A DNA stretch of 64,000 nt from the NCBI RefSeq assembly GCF_009669325.1, contig NZ_SZWE01000001.1:124402-188401 (forward strand), in the 5' to 3' direction. The stretch is from Roseovarius bejariae. Its GTDB lineage: Bacteria; Pseudomonadota; Alphaproteobacteria; Rhodobacterales; Rhodobacteraceae. Positions 1 through 8,403 of the stretch are shown piece by piece. Made by a program: the position numbers and the translations under genes. Numbering within the stretch: position 1 is the stretch's first letter; each line of letters starts with the position of its first letter. The notes under the pieces were generated by a model, which saw nothing but the letters and a program-made list of their open reading frames with translations, did no database searches and was not told the origin of the DNA.

Positions 1-431
1 TCGCCGCCCGAAAGTTCATGCGGAAATTTATCCGTGTAATTTCCCAGCCCCACGCGCTTGAGCAGCTCCTCGACACGGCGGCCGATCTCTCCCTTGTCGC
101 CCGACAGGCCAAAGGCCACGTTGGCCCCCACGCTGAGGTGCGGAAACAGGGCGAAGTCCTGAAACATCAGCCCGATGTGGCGGCGCTCAGGCGGTACGCG
201 AAAGACCGTATCGCAGATCAGCTTGCCATCGACCCAGATCTCGCCCTCGTCCTGCATCTCGACGCCTGCGATCATCCGCAGGGTTGTCGATTTGCCGCAG
301 CCCGAAGGCCCCAGCAGGCAGGTCACCTGGCCCGGCATCACCTGAAGCGAGACGTCGTTCACCACCAGACGACCGTCATAACGGCGCATCAGGTGTTTGG
401 TTTCCAGTCTGGCGGCGGATTCGGGCTGCAC
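1..431 (-). CDS. ABC transporter ATP-binding protein, partial (C-terminus outside window)
   Basis: ATPase subunit of an ABC importer that would power uptake at the inner membrane. The visible N-terminal 143 residues contain the Walker A motif GPSGCGKS, the Q-loop within MFQDFALFPHLSV, and the beginning of the signature (HELSGG) right at the window edge. Walker B and the rest lie beyond base 1. The Q-loop context resembles the FbpC/PotA-type ferric-iron or polyamine ATPases, but the substrate cannot be settled here. No ATG precedes the conserved start of the fold, so a GTG at 431 is the best start; an ATG at 389 would cut into the first beta strand. The partner permease is not visible. Confidence 0.85.
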   Translation of the reverse strand, partial: MQPESAARLETKHLMRRYDGRLVVNDVSLQVMPGQVTCLLGPSGCGKSTTLRMIAGVEMQDEGEIWVDGKLICDTVFRVPPERRHIGLMFQDFALFPHLSVGANVAFGLSGDKGEIGRRVEELLKRVGLGNYTDKFPHELSGG

Positions 432-521
432 GTGGGTTGCCTCTTGGTCTTTCCGATTGATTTAATCGGGTTTGCTCAAGGGCAGATAGCAACCCCACAG
501 GCCCCGCGCAAGGTGGCGCGA

Positions 522-1889
522 TCAGGCACGTTGACGCGCACCGGTAAGGACCGCCGCAAAGCCGGTGACAAGAACCGCGATACAAATCAGCAGAAGCTGT
601 TCGTATTTATGCGCCTCGGGCAGGATCGCGGCAAACAGCCCGTCACGCGCGAAATAGGCCACCGCGCCCAGCATCGCGACCCCAAAGGCCACGAGATACG
701 CCCAAAGTGCCACCTCGCGGCCCATGATCAGCCCCACGACCAAAACGGGCGCAAGGAACATGGAGGCCGTGCCACTGACCGCAACGGCATCGAACAGGCT
801 CTGGTTTCCCCAAAGCGTCAGCGCCGCCCCCAGCCCCATGAAGGCCAGCATGGCAACCCGCCCGGCCCCAAGGCTGCGCGGTGCGAGGCGCAACTCCTCC
901 ACCACCAGCCGGGCGGCGCTGGCCAGCGCCGAATCCAGCGTGCTGAGCGCGCTGACCAGCAGCGACAACATCAGGGCCGCAAAAACCCACGCGGGAAACA
1001 TCGCAGCCCACGTGCCCAAAAGCTGCCCCTCGTACTCCGCTCCCGCCAAACCGGCCTGAATGCCAAAGAAACCGAAACCGATAATGCAAAGCGTCGAGAT
1101 CCAGAAGGCATGCAGGAAGGCCGCCCGCGTTGTGGCCCGGTCCGCGATAAACCCCCGGTCCATCATCACCGGGTCATGCACCGGGTAGGAAAAGACCTGC
1201 AAAAACGCCACCAGCAGCAGAACCTGCCCGTTCCACGCCCCGCTTGTCCCCTCCGCCGTCAGCACCGCGCCGATCTCGAACCCCGGCGCCGTGACCAGCG
1301 CCAGAAGAGCCGCCAGGAACACCACGAGAAAGATGACCATCTGCACGACATCCGTCCGAAGCGAGGCGCTCAGCCCGCCCCATGCACTATAGGCCAGCCC
1401 CAGAACTGCCACGGTGACAATGGCGGCGGGGTGGGCCAGCCCGGTATCGGGCAACACTGCGCCAAAGATCAGCCCCACCACAAGAAGGTTGGCAAAGACC
1501 TCAGACAGAAGCCGCAGCGCGATGACCACGTTATAGGCCGTGACCCCCACCGCGCCGAAGCGCGCCTGCAACCAGTCCTGCACCGAACCCGCGCCGCCTT
1601 CGCGCAAGCGGTCCACGATCAGACCGCCGGTCAGGAAACTGCCGTAATAGGCCGCATAGGCCAGAACGCCCCAGATGCCGTAGAAGTACCCGAGGATCGC
1701 GACATTCATCAGGGATCGCGCGAAAATCCACGTGGTGACCTGGCTCAGCACCAGCACCCAAAGCCCCGGCGCACGGCCTGTCTCCTGCATACCGCCAAAG
1801 AATCCCTCGACACTGGCGCGACGCGGCGCCACCAGGACAGAGGCCAGAACGACAAGGCCGAAACCGGCCATCAGGAGGATTGGATGCAT
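522..1889 (-). CDS. Sodium:solute symporter family (SLC5/SSS) transporter
   Basis: Inner-membrane secondary transporter of about 455 residues, close to the usual SSS length. It is hydrophobic throughout, with a run of roughly a dozen membrane helices. The N-terminus lies outside the membrane and carries the family-like signature of a helix followed by a Gly-rich GMQETGR segment, then TTWIFARSLMNVAILGYFYG. The open frame extends further upstream, but the ATG at 1889 gives a normal first membrane helix (MHPILLMAGFGLVVLASVLV) with an AGGAT-like sequence context. The substrate is not identifiable; proline, pantothenate or other solutes are possible. The flanking ABC ATPase and SDR lie on the same strand but with gaps of roughly 90-110 bp, so an operon is uncertain. 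Confidence 0.82.
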   Translation of the reverse strand: MHPILLMAGFGLVVLASVLVAPRRASVEGFFGGMQETGRAPGLWVLVLSQVTTWIFARSLMNVAILGYFYGIWGVLAYAAYYGSFLTGGLIVDRLREGGAGSVQDWLQARFGAVGVTAYNVVIALRLLSEVFANLLVVGLIFGAVLPDTGLAHPAAIVTVAVLGLAYSAWGGLSASLRTDVVQMVIFLVVFLAALLALVTAPGFEIGAVLTAEGTSGAWNGQVLLLVAFLQVFSYPVHDPVMMDRGFIADRATTRAAFLHAFWISTLCIIGFGFFGIQAGLAGAEYEGQLLGTWAAMFPAWVFAALMLSLLVSALSTLDSALASAARLVVEELRLAPRSLGAGRVAMLAFMGLGAALTLWGNQSLFDAVAVSGTASMFLAPVLVVGLIMGREVALWAYLVAFGVAMLGAVAYFARDGLFAAILPEAHKYEQLLLICIAVLVTGFAAVLTGARQRA

Positions 1890-1932
1890 GGGATGGGACC
1901 TTCGATAAAAACCTTTGGTCCCGCCGGGGTAG

Positions 1933-1963
1933 CAAGCGCGCCGGGGCCTGCCTAGCGCGCTTG
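1933..1963. terminator. Hairpin between SDR and symporter genes
   Basis: A perfect 9-bp inverted repeat (CAAGCGCGC / GCGCGCTTG, 13-nt loop) lies just after the stop of the SDR gene on the minus strand. No clear T-run follows, so it is at best a weak intrinsic terminator or a 3'-end stabiliser. Confidence 0.4.
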
Positions 1964-1996
1964 TCTCAATTGACGCGAACGTGACGCGCCGTGAGC

Positions 1997-2776
1997 TTAG
2001 AGTGTCGCGTTCACCGCGCCGCCATCCAGCAGGATGTTCTGGCCGACGATAAAGCCCGCGTGCTGCGAACACAGGAAGGCACAGGCCGCGCCGAACTCTT
2101 CCTTGGTGCCATAGCGCCCCGCCGGGATGGTGGCGCAGCGTTGCGCCTTGGCCTCGTCCACTGAAATCCCCTCGCGGTCGGCCACGCCCTTGTCCAGCGA
2201 ATCGGCCCGGTCCGTGGCATGGATGCCCGGCAGCAGGTTGTTGATGGTCACGCCCTTGCCCGCCACCTGCCGCGAGGTGCCCGCGACATAGCCGGTCAGA
2301 CCGGCGCGCGCCGAATTCGACAGGCCCAGCACCGGGATCGGCGATTTCACACTCTGCGAGGTGATATTGACGACCCGGCCCCAGCCCCGGTCCATCATCC
2401 CCGGCACCAGCGCCTTGATCAGCGCAATGGGCGTCAGCATGTTGGCATCCAGCGCCGCGATGAAATCGTCCCGCTCCCAATCGGGCCACATGCCCGGCGG
2501 CGGGCCGCCCGCGTTGTTGACCAGGATATCCACCGCGCCCGCAGCCTCCAGAACCTTGGCCTGCCCCTCTTCGGTGGTCACGTCACAGGCCACGGTGACG
2601 ACCTCGACGCCGAAATCACCGCGAATGGCCTCCGCCACCGCCTCCAGCGCCTCGGCCCCGCGGGCGTTCATCACCAGATCCACGCCCGCCTCGGCCAGGG
2701 CCCGCGCACATCCAAGGCCCAATCCCTTGCTCGATGCACAAACCAGCGCGCGTTTTCCTGTCAGTCCCAAATCCAT
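1997..2776 (-). CDS. SDR-family oxidoreductase with non-canonical catalytic motif
   Basis: A 259-residue Rossmann-fold protein of the short-chain dehydrogenase/reductase superfamily. The glycine-rich cofactor loop is CASSKGLGLGCA near residue 14 and the NNAGG motif is near residue 90. It also carries the INNLLPG segment that follows the active site in FabG-like members. Where classical SDRs have YxxxK, this protein reads LSNSARAG, placing Ser where Tyr is expected and Arg where Lys is expected. This matches a recognised divergent SDR subgroup often annotated as 3-oxoacyl-ACP reductase. Substrate and even catalytic competence are uncertain. It is transcribed divergently from the Hint-domain gene across 148 bp. 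Confidence 0.85.
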   Translation of the reverse strand: MDLGLTGKRALVCASSKGLGLGCARALAEAGVDLVMNARGAEALEAVAEAIRGDFGVEVVTVACDVTTEEGQAKVLEAAGAVDILVNNAGGPPPGMWPDWERDDFIAALDANMLTPIALIKALVPGMMDRGWGRVVNITSQSVKSPIPVLGLSNSARAGLTGYVAGTSRQVAGKGVTINNLLPGIHATDRADSLDKGVADREGISVDEAKAQRCATIPAGRYGTKEEFGAACAFLCSQHAGFIVGQNILLDGGAVNATL

Positions 2777-2924
2777 GGTCGTCCTCCCGTTCCTGTTTCC
2801 CCACGGCTTATCAGGGTTTCCAACGCGAATGCCAGCGAAACACCGCCACGTTGACCCGATCTTGCCATAATCCTAAGCTAGGTGACTTTGTACAGGTTCA
2901 ACAGCACTGCCAGATTATCCGCCC

Positions 2925-3938
2925 ATGGCCAAGACCACCCACAGACCCGCCCAATCCATCCCCGTTTACGCGGCGGTGGAATTTTCCGTGGTCAATGGCG
3001 CGAACCTTGGCGATCCGATCTCTTTCGCTGCGGAACTGGATCAGGGTGACACCTACGAACTCCACAAACACGCCCGGCAGGAACGCCTCGCCATACTCAT
3101 GGACGAAAGCGGGCAGTTCACCATCGCCGCGGACAGCGAACTGGGCCGCCCCGGCGCGGCATTGCACCTCGATTGCTGCCTGACCATGATGGCGGGCACC
3201 GGCCAGACCACCGAGATCCTGGTGCTGGTCGAGGTGGACGATGCGGGCTGCGTCGCCGATGTCTACATCCTGCCGCTGGCTGACCTGATCCCGCGCATGG
3301 GCTATGCCCTCGTCGGCATCGACCGCGAAAACGCGCGGCGCAAGTTTGCCGAGGTGGGCTGCGTCTCGTTCTCGCGCGGCACCCATATCACCATGGCCTC
3401 GGGCGAACAGCGCGCGATCGAGGATTTGCGCGTGGGGGACATGGTTCTGACCCGTGACGACGGCGCGCAGCAGGTCCACTGGATCGGCGCCTCCACCGTG
3501 CGCGCCGTTGGCGAATTCGCCCCGATCCGCATCAAGGCGGGCACCCTGCACAACGAAAACGACCTGCGGGTCAGCCCCGATCACCGGCTTTTCATCTACC
3601 AGCGCTCCGACGCCCTGGGCGCGGGCCGGAACGAGGTGCTGGTCCGCGCGCGGCATCTGGTGAACGGCGATACCGTGGTGCAGGAAGACGGCGGTTTCGT
3701 GGATTATTTCCAACTGCTGTTCGATACCCACCAGATCATCTATGCCGAGGGCATCGCCGCCGAAACCCTGCTGGTCGATCCCCGCACACGGCCCGCCCTG
3801 CCCGAGGAGCTATCGGAAAAACTCGCCAAGGCCTTGCCGGGACACGACCCCGCCGCGCGGCTGGACTATGAAGTCACCGAGTCATTGCTCGACCACCCCA
3901 ACGCCGCCGACCTGCTCAAACGCGCCTCGACGCGGTAG
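2925..3938 (+). CDS. Hint-domain (Hint_2-type) protein
   Basis: A 337-residue protein with a Hedgehog/intein (Hint) fold in its C-terminal half. After an N-terminal domain of about 140 residues that I do not recognise, the block from residue 148 reads SFSRGT, then GEQRAIEDLRVGDMVLTRDDG, VHWIG, and later LRVSPDHRLFI, as in the Hint_2 proteins abundant in Rhodobacteraceae. Family members normally begin CFxxGT with Cys as the splicing/cleavage nucleophile; here that position is Ser148 (a Cys lies at 146, out of register). The biological role of stand-alone bacterial Hint_2 proteins is not settled. A promoter should lie in the 148-bp divergent gap upstream. Confidence 0.8.
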   Translation: MAKTTHRPAQSIPVYAAVEFSVVNGANLGDPISFAAELDQGDTYELHKHARQERLAILMDESGQFTIAADSELGRPGAALHLDCCLTMMAGTGQTTEILVLVEVDDAGCVADVYILPLADLIPRMGYALVGIDRENARRKFAEVGCVSFSRGTHITMASGEQRAIEDLRVGDMVLTRDDGAQQVHWIGASTVRAVGEFAPIRIKAGTLHNENDLRVSPDHRLFIYQRSDALGAGRNEVLVRARHLVNGDTVVQEDGGFVDYFQLLFDTHQIIYAEGIAAETLLVDPRTRPALPEELSEKLAKALPGHDPAARLDYEVTESLLDHPNAADLLKRASTR

Positions 3939-4016
3939 AGTCCCGGACCTCATCACACGGCGCTGGCGATCCAACCCAGCTTGCACCGCCCTGCCCGCCC
4001 CTCTATATGCGCATCC

Positions 4017-5624
4017 ATGTTGGATACCGCCCATAACCGCCCCGATCTGCCGCCCGAAATCGCGCGGCGGCGTACCTTTGCCATCATCAGTCACCCTGAT
4101 GCGGGCAAAACCACCCTGACGGAAAAATTCCTGCTCTACGGCGGCGCCATCCAGATGGCGGGCCAAGTGCGCGCCAAGGGCGAGGCGCGGCGCACCCGCT
4201 CGGACTACATGCAGATGGAGAAGGACCGCGGCATTTCTGTTTCGGCCTCGGCCATGTCCTTTGATTTCAACGACTTCCGCTTCAATCTGGTCGATACGCC
4301 CGGCCACTCGGATTTCTCGGAAGACACCTATCGCACGCTGACTGCCGTCGATGCCGCCGTCATGGTGATCGACGGCGCCAAGGGCGTCGAATCCCAGACT
4401 CGCAAACTCTTCGAGGTCTGCCGGTTGCGCGATCTGCCGATCCTGACCTTCTGTAACAAGATGGACCGCGAAAGCCGCGACACCTTCGAGATCATCGACG
4501 AGATTCAGGAAAATCTCGCGATCGACGTCACCCCCGCCAGTTGGCCCATCGGCGTGGGTCGTGACTTCCTCGGATGCTACGACATGCTCAACGACCGGCT
4601 GGAACTGATGGACCGCGCCGACCGCAACAAGGTGGCCGAATCCATCAAGATCGAAGGTCTGGACGACCCAAAGCTGGCCGAAAACATCCCCGCCCATCTA
4701 TTGGAGCAGCTGCGCGAAGAGGTCGAAATGGCCCGCGAACTGCTGCCCACGCTTGACCCTCAATCGGTCCTCGAAGGGCATATGACACCCATCTGGTTCG
4801 GCTCGGCCATCAACTCTTTCGGCGTGAAGGAACTGATGGATGGCATCGGCAACTACGGGCCAGAGCCGCAACCGCAAAGCGCCTCGCCCCGGCAAATCTC
4901 GCCCGAGGAAAAGAAGGTCTCGGGCTTTGTCTTCAAGGTGCAGGCCAACATGGACCCCAAGCACCGCGACAGGGTGGCCTTTGTCCGCATGGCCTCGGGC
5001 CATTTCAAACGCGGCATGAAACTCACCCATGTGCGCACCAAGAAACCCATGGCGGTCTCGAACCCCGTTCTGTTCCTCGCCTCCGACCGGGAACTGGCCG
5101 AGGAGGCCTGGGCCGGCGACATCATCGGCATCCCGAACCACGGGCAATTGCGCATCGGCGATACCCTGACCGAGGGCGAGGCCCTGCGCGTCTCGGGCAT
5201 CCCCTCCTTCGCGCCGGAGCTGCTGCAAACCTGCCGCGCGGGCGATCCGATGAAGGCCAAGCACCTTGAAAAGGCCCTCATGCAATTCGCCGAGGAAGGC
5301 GCCGCCAAGGTTTTCAAACCCGCTTTCGGTTCGGGCTTTATCGTCGGCGTTGTCGGCGCGTTGCAATTCGAGGTTCTGGCCAGCCGGATCGAGATGGAAT
5401 ACGGCCTGCCCGTGCGGTTCGAACCCTCGCAATTCACCTCGGCCCGCTGGGTCAATGGTGACAAGCTCGCCGTCGACAAGTTCATCGAAGCCAACAAGCA
5501 ACACATCAGTCACGACCATGATGGCGATGTCGTTTACCTTACCCGCCTGCAATGGGATATTGACCGGGTCGAGCGGGATTACCCGGACATCACCCTGACG
5601 GCGACCAAGGAAATGATGGTGTAA
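4017..5624 (+). CDS. prfC: Peptide chain release factor 3
   Basis: RF3 is the translational GTPase that removes RF1 or RF2 from the ribosome after termination. The protein is 535 residues, the usual RF3 length. The GTPase motifs are clear: SHPDAGKT (P-loop, about 25-32), DTPGHSDF (G3) and NKMD (G4). Domain II and III sequence such as FKVQANMDPKHRDRVAFVR and the region around ARWV are typical of RF3 and distinguish it from EF-G. The open frame starts earlier, but the ATG at 4017 gives the normal RF3 N-terminus MLDTAHNRPDLPPEIARRR. It stands alone between the Hint gene and the ThiE-like gene. Confidence 0.96.
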   Translation: MLDTAHNRPDLPPEIARRRTFAIISHPDAGKTTLTEKFLLYGGAIQMAGQVRAKGEARRTRSDYMQMEKDRGISVSASAMSFDFNDFRFNLVDTPGHSDFSEDTYRTLTAVDAAVMVIDGAKGVESQTRKLFEVCRLRDLPILTFCNKMDRESRDTFEIIDEIQENLAIDVTPASWPIGVGRDFLGCYDMLNDRLELMDRADRNKVAESIKIEGLDDPKLAENIPAHLLEQLREEVEMARELLPTLDPQSVLEGHMTPIWFGSAINSFGVKELMDGIGNYGPEPQPQSASPRQISPEEKKVSGFVFKVQANMDPKHRDRVAFVRMASGHFKRGMKLTHVRTKKPMAVSNPVLFLASDRELAEEAWAGDIIGIPNHGQLRIGDTLTEGEALRVSGIPSFAPELLQTCRAGDPMKAKHLEKALMQFAEEGAAKVFKPAFGSGFIVGVVGALQFEVLASRIEMEYGLPVRFEPSQFTSARWVNGDKLAVDKFIEANKQHISHDHDGDVVYLTRLQWDIDRVERDYPDITLTATKEMMV

Positions 5625-5759
5625 CGCTTCCTTCCGTGTTTCGATTCGGGATGCCTCATCCTGATCCGGAACGGGTTAAAATATCGTTATGCAGCGCAAA
5701 GATGGACGCAGGCGCGAAACCCGGTTATAGGGCGGAAACCATCAGGAAAGGCCCCGGAC

Positions 5760-6383
5760 ATGGCACAGGATGAGCAGCCGCAAATCTATCTGATCACACC
5801 GCCGGAGATCGAATTATCGCGCTTCCCCAATGTCTTGGCGAGCGTTCTTGACGCGCATGAGGTGGCCTGCGTGCGTCTTGCCCTCTCGACTCATGACGAA
5901 GACGCGATTTGTCGTGCCGCCGACGCCTGCCGCGAGGTGACCCATGCCCGCGACATCGCCTTGGTGATCGAAAGCCACATTCTGCTGGTGGATCGTCTGG
6001 GCCTTGATGGCGTGCATCTTGGGGATGCCGCGCGGTCCGTCCGCAAGGCGCGCAAGGAACTGGGCAACGACGCCATCGTCGGCGCCTTCTGCGGTGCATC
6101 GCAGCACGACGGCATGAGTGCCGGTGAGGCCGGTGCCGATTACATCAGCTTCGGCCCCGTGGGCGCCACGGCCCTTGGCGACGGCGAACAGGCCCCGGCG
6201 GATCTGTTCGAATGGTGGAGCCAGATGATCGAACTCCCCGTCGTCGCCGAAGGCGCTTTGGACGAGGGCCTCATCCGCCGCCTCGCCCCGGTCACGGATT
6301 TCTTCGGGGTGGGCGATGAAATCTGGCAGGCAAAGGACCCCGCCGCCCGCTTGGGAGAGCTACGCGCAGCCATGGAAAGCTAA
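5760..6383 (+). CDS. ThiE-like thiamine phosphate synthase family protein
   Basis: A 207-residue TIM-barrel protein of the TMP-TENI family. Canonical ThiE joins the pyrimidine and thiazole phosphates of thiamine. Family signatures are YLITPPE near the start, LGLDGVHLGDAARSVRKAR (about residue 78 onward), GADYISFGPVGAT, and VVAEGALD near the end. The usual Gln after GVHLG is Asp here, and several phosphate-contacting residues differ, so it may be a ThiE homologue with altered activity. No other thi genes are nearby. The ATG at 5760 follows AGGAAAGG. The gene ends just before the CGTACG palindrome cluster. Confidence 0.8.
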   Translation: MAQDEQPQIYLITPPEIELSRFPNVLASVLDAHEVACVRLALSTHDEDAICRAADACREVTHARDIALVIESHILLVDRLGLDGVHLGDAARSVRKARKELGNDAIVGAFCGASQHDGMSAGEAGADYISFGPVGATALGDGEQAPADLFEWWSQMIELPVVAEGALDEGLIRRLAPVTDFFGVGDEIWQAKDPAARLGELRAAMES

Positions 6384-6392
6384 GGGTATTTT

Positions 6393-6470
6393 CGTACGAC
6401 TCGTACGCTTGTTTCTGACAGGCGGTCGATTTTCGTACGAAATATCCCGGTTGGGCGTACGACTCGTACG
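6393..6470. repeat. CGTACG palindrome cluster with two central GANTC sites
   Basis: Five copies of CGTACG occur in 78 bp (6393, 6402, 6434, 6456 and 6465). The outer four form two 15-bp perfect palindromes, CGTACGACTCGTACG (6393-6407 and 6456-6470), and the middle copy lies in TTTCGTACGAAA. The outer palindromes plus flanks also pair with each other over about 17 bp. Each 15-mer is centred on GACTC, a GANTC site of the kind methylated by CcrM in alphaproteobacteria. The cluster fills the gap between the convergent ThiE-like gene and olsA, where a bidirectional terminator would be expected. Confidence 0.85.
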
Positions 6471-6473
6471 AAA

Positions 6474-7310
6474 TTACTTCGTGACTTGCCGTTCGGGCGG
6501 CATTCCCCGCCGTACCACCTCTTCCACATGCGCGGAAAGCGCCTTGCGGTTCGTGAAGCTATCCACCCTAACCGGTTGATGGTAAACAACTTTCACCATC
6601 CCATGTTGACGGGCTGCCAGCATCTTAACCAAGTGACCGCCGAAATTCATATCGCCCCACCAGCCATAAAACCGCGCATCCTCGCCCTCGGGGGCAGTAT
6701 AGATCACGGTGACGGGTTGGACATGCATTTCATGACGCAAATCCGGCGTGAAGAATGCCTGAAAAAGCGTTGATTTAAATGGCAAAACCCGAAATCCATC
6801 CGTTGATGTTCCTTCTGGAAAGAACAGCAATTTATGCCCTGCCAGCAAACGTTCCTCAAAGATCATCTGCTGAACTTTCGCATGTTTCGGGTCCCGCGTA
6901 ATGAATACCGTCCCGGTAATTTTCGCCAGAAGCCCGATCCCCGGCCAACCGGCCACTTCGGATTTGGACACGAAATAAATTCTTTTCCGGGCGTTCAATG
7001 CAAAAATATCCAACCATGACGCATGGTTAGCAACCACGGCACCGGGCCGGGCCATGCGTTCACCTTCCACCTCATGACGCATCCCAAGGATCGCGAAAGC
7101 ACTTCGACAGACCGTTTGGGTGATCCAGGGCGACCATGGACGATGCAAGCCGTACAATGGTTTTTCTATTATTCTTATCAATGCCATAGAGATCACACCT
7201 AAAGTGATTGCCATGACAAGGACGCCCCCGCGCCCCACCAGACGCCCCCAACCCGCTACCGATATTGGCCGCTCCGGCGGTTCCTGATCGGGTGCCCATG
7301 TAAAGCTCAT
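6474..7310 (-). CDS. olsA: Lyso-ornithine lipid O-acyltransferase (OlsA-like)
   Basis: A 278-residue membrane-associated acyltransferase of the PlsC/1-acylglycerol-3-phosphate acyltransferase family. It acylates the hydroxyl of lyso-ornithine lipid, and some members also act on lysophosphatidate. An N-terminal membrane helix (about 25-48) precedes the catalytic HX4D motif NHASWLD (95-101). The later FFPEGTS motif binds the phosphate or acceptor. The ATG overlaps the stop codon of olsB by ATGA, so the two are translationally coupled in the classic olsBA order. That pairing is the main reason for choosing OlsA over a generic PlsC. Confidence 0.88.
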   Translation of the reverse strand: MSFTWAPDQEPPERPISVAGWGRLVGRGGVLVMAITLGVISMALIRIIEKPLYGLHRPWSPWITQTVCRSAFAILGMRHEVEGERMARPGAVVANHASWLDIFALNARKRIYFVSKSEVAGWPGIGLLAKITGTVFITRDPKHAKVQQMIFEERLLAGHKLLFFPEGTSTDGFRVLPFKSTLFQAFFTPDLRHEMHVQPVTVIYTAPEGEDARFYGWWGDMNFGGHLVKMLAARQHGMVKVVYHQPVRVDSFTNRKALSAHVEEVVRRGMPPERQVTK

Positions 7311-8071
7311 GCTGTAACGCCCTTGGAATAAATGACTTTTTGCTTTTCATTCATACGCTGCGTATCCATGACAAGGCAGACATCGGTGGTGTTGAAGGCA
7401 TGATCCACAAAGGCGCCTTCGCCCACATAGCCCCCAAGCCGAAGGTAGGCTTTGATCAAGGCGGGAACCTGCCTCATTGCGGCGGGACGTTTTAATTTAT
7501 CTTTTGGAATCAAGTTCATATCTTGAAACGATGCTGCTTGTGCCGTCACCCTCAATCCCTCGGGGGCGAGGTGATTGTGATGCAGCATCGAGAGCGGCTG
7601 CGCGAGGTCGCGCGGGTTCGTACCATGAAAGCTGGCCACTCCGAACAGGATTTCTATATCATGATCAGAGACATAGCGCGCCAGCCCTTGCCACAAATGG
7701 AACATGGCCGCCCCCCCGCGATACTCCGCATCAAGACAGGACCGCCCAAGCTCCATCAACCGACGCCCCGATGATTTGAGCACCGTCAGATCATATTCAT
7801 CCTCGGAGTAGAATTGCCCGGTACGGGCCGCCTGATCATCTCGCAACAGACGGTAAACCCCGACAACGGAACCATTTTTCGCGTCGTCCAGCAAAAGCAA
7901 ATGGTCAAAGAATGGATCGAAGGCATCTCGCTCCAATCCCCTGTCGTGATCCACCAAGGGACCATCCCCGCCGAGCTCCTCGACAAAGACTCGATACCGC
8001 AAGGCCTGCGCTGCACGCAGCTCTTCATCGGAGTTCGCCAGTTTTACCCGGAACCTCGGCTCAGATGTCAT
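7307..8071 (-). CDS. olsB: L-ornithine N(alpha)-acyltransferase (OlsB)
   Basis: OlsB transfers a 3-hydroxyacyl chain from acyl carrier protein to ornithine, the first step of ornithine-lipid synthesis. The 254-residue GNAT-fold protein has typical OlsB sequence: LRYRVFVEELGG near the N-terminus, LMELGRSCLDAEYRGG, and the later VPALIKAYLRLGGYVGEGAFVDHAFNTTDV. The open frame reaches a TTG at 8083, but the ATG at 8071 has GAGGGG six bases upstream and is preferred. It is coupled to olsA by an ATGA overlap. These lipids often replace phospholipids under phosphate limitation. Confidence 0.92.
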   Translation of the reverse strand: MTSEPRFRVKLANSDEELRAAQALRYRVFVEELGGDGPLVDHDRGLERDAFDPFFDHLLLLDDAKNGSVVGVYRLLRDDQAARTGQFYSEDEYDLTVLKSSGRRLMELGRSCLDAEYRGGAAMFHLWQGLARYVSDHDIEILFGVASFHGTNPRDLAQPLSMLHHNHLAPEGLRVTAQAASFQDMNLIPKDKLKRPAAMRQVPALIKAYLRLGGYVGEGAFVDHAFNTTDVCLVMDTQRMNEKQKVIYSKGVTA

Positions 8072-8170
8072 GATGCCCCTCAACCCCTTGTCTGGAAAGA
8101 GTTTTATGAAGTCTTGGAAGAGTTGGCAACGCTTCCGAATACAGTCATTTTGACAACCGCATAAGTTGTG

Positions 8171-8185
8171 TTAACCATCTGGTAA
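8171..8185. promoter_or_regulatory. CtrA-like box upstream of olsB
   Basis: TTAACCATCTGGTAA matches the CtrA consensus TTAA-N7-TTAA with one mismatch, and TTAACCAT is itself a CtrA half-site form. It lies about 100 bp upstream of olsB and just downstream of the DUF3553 gene. It is a sequence match only. Confidence 0.35.
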
Positions 8186-8188
8186 CAC

Positions 8189-8374
8189 TCATGAGTCACT
8201 AAAGACCGGAACAAGCTCAACTCGGGCTCCGTCAAACACCACCTTTCCATGATCGGGAAAGTTCACGGTGATTTTGCCCGCAATGTTGGATTGTACCTGG
8301 CCCGTGCCCCAGTCGGGTTGTGTCGGGTGTCGCACCAGCATTCCGGGCTCGAGTATCGAGTTCATATTTGTCAC
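8189..8374 (-). CDS. DUF3553-like small protein
   Basis: A 61-residue protein with one small beta-rich domain: PGMLVRHPTQPDWGTGQVQSN, then KITVNFPDHGKVVF. The WGTGQVQS stretch and size match the DUF3553 family seen in alphaproteobacteria; its function is unknown. A GTG start at 8374 has AAAGG about ten bases upstream, and an ATG at 8365 is the alternative. The start region faces chpT with only 29 bp between them, so the promoters of the two divergent genes must overlap. Confidence 0.75.
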   Translation of the reverse strand: MTNMNSILEPGMLVRHPTQPDWGTGQVQSNIAGKITVNFPDHGKVVFDGARVELVPVFSDS

Positions 8375-8403
8375 GTTGCTTGTGCCTTTCGGGAAGGATG
8401 ATC

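Noticed and set aside
18..1955. A 645-residue plus-strand open frame
   Set aside because: It is antisense to the ABC ATPase and symporter, rich in His/Arg/Gln with no fold, and typical of GC-rich shadow frames.
6393..6470. CRISPR-like array
   Set aside because: The CGTACG copies have no uniform spacers and are palindromes, not direct repeats.
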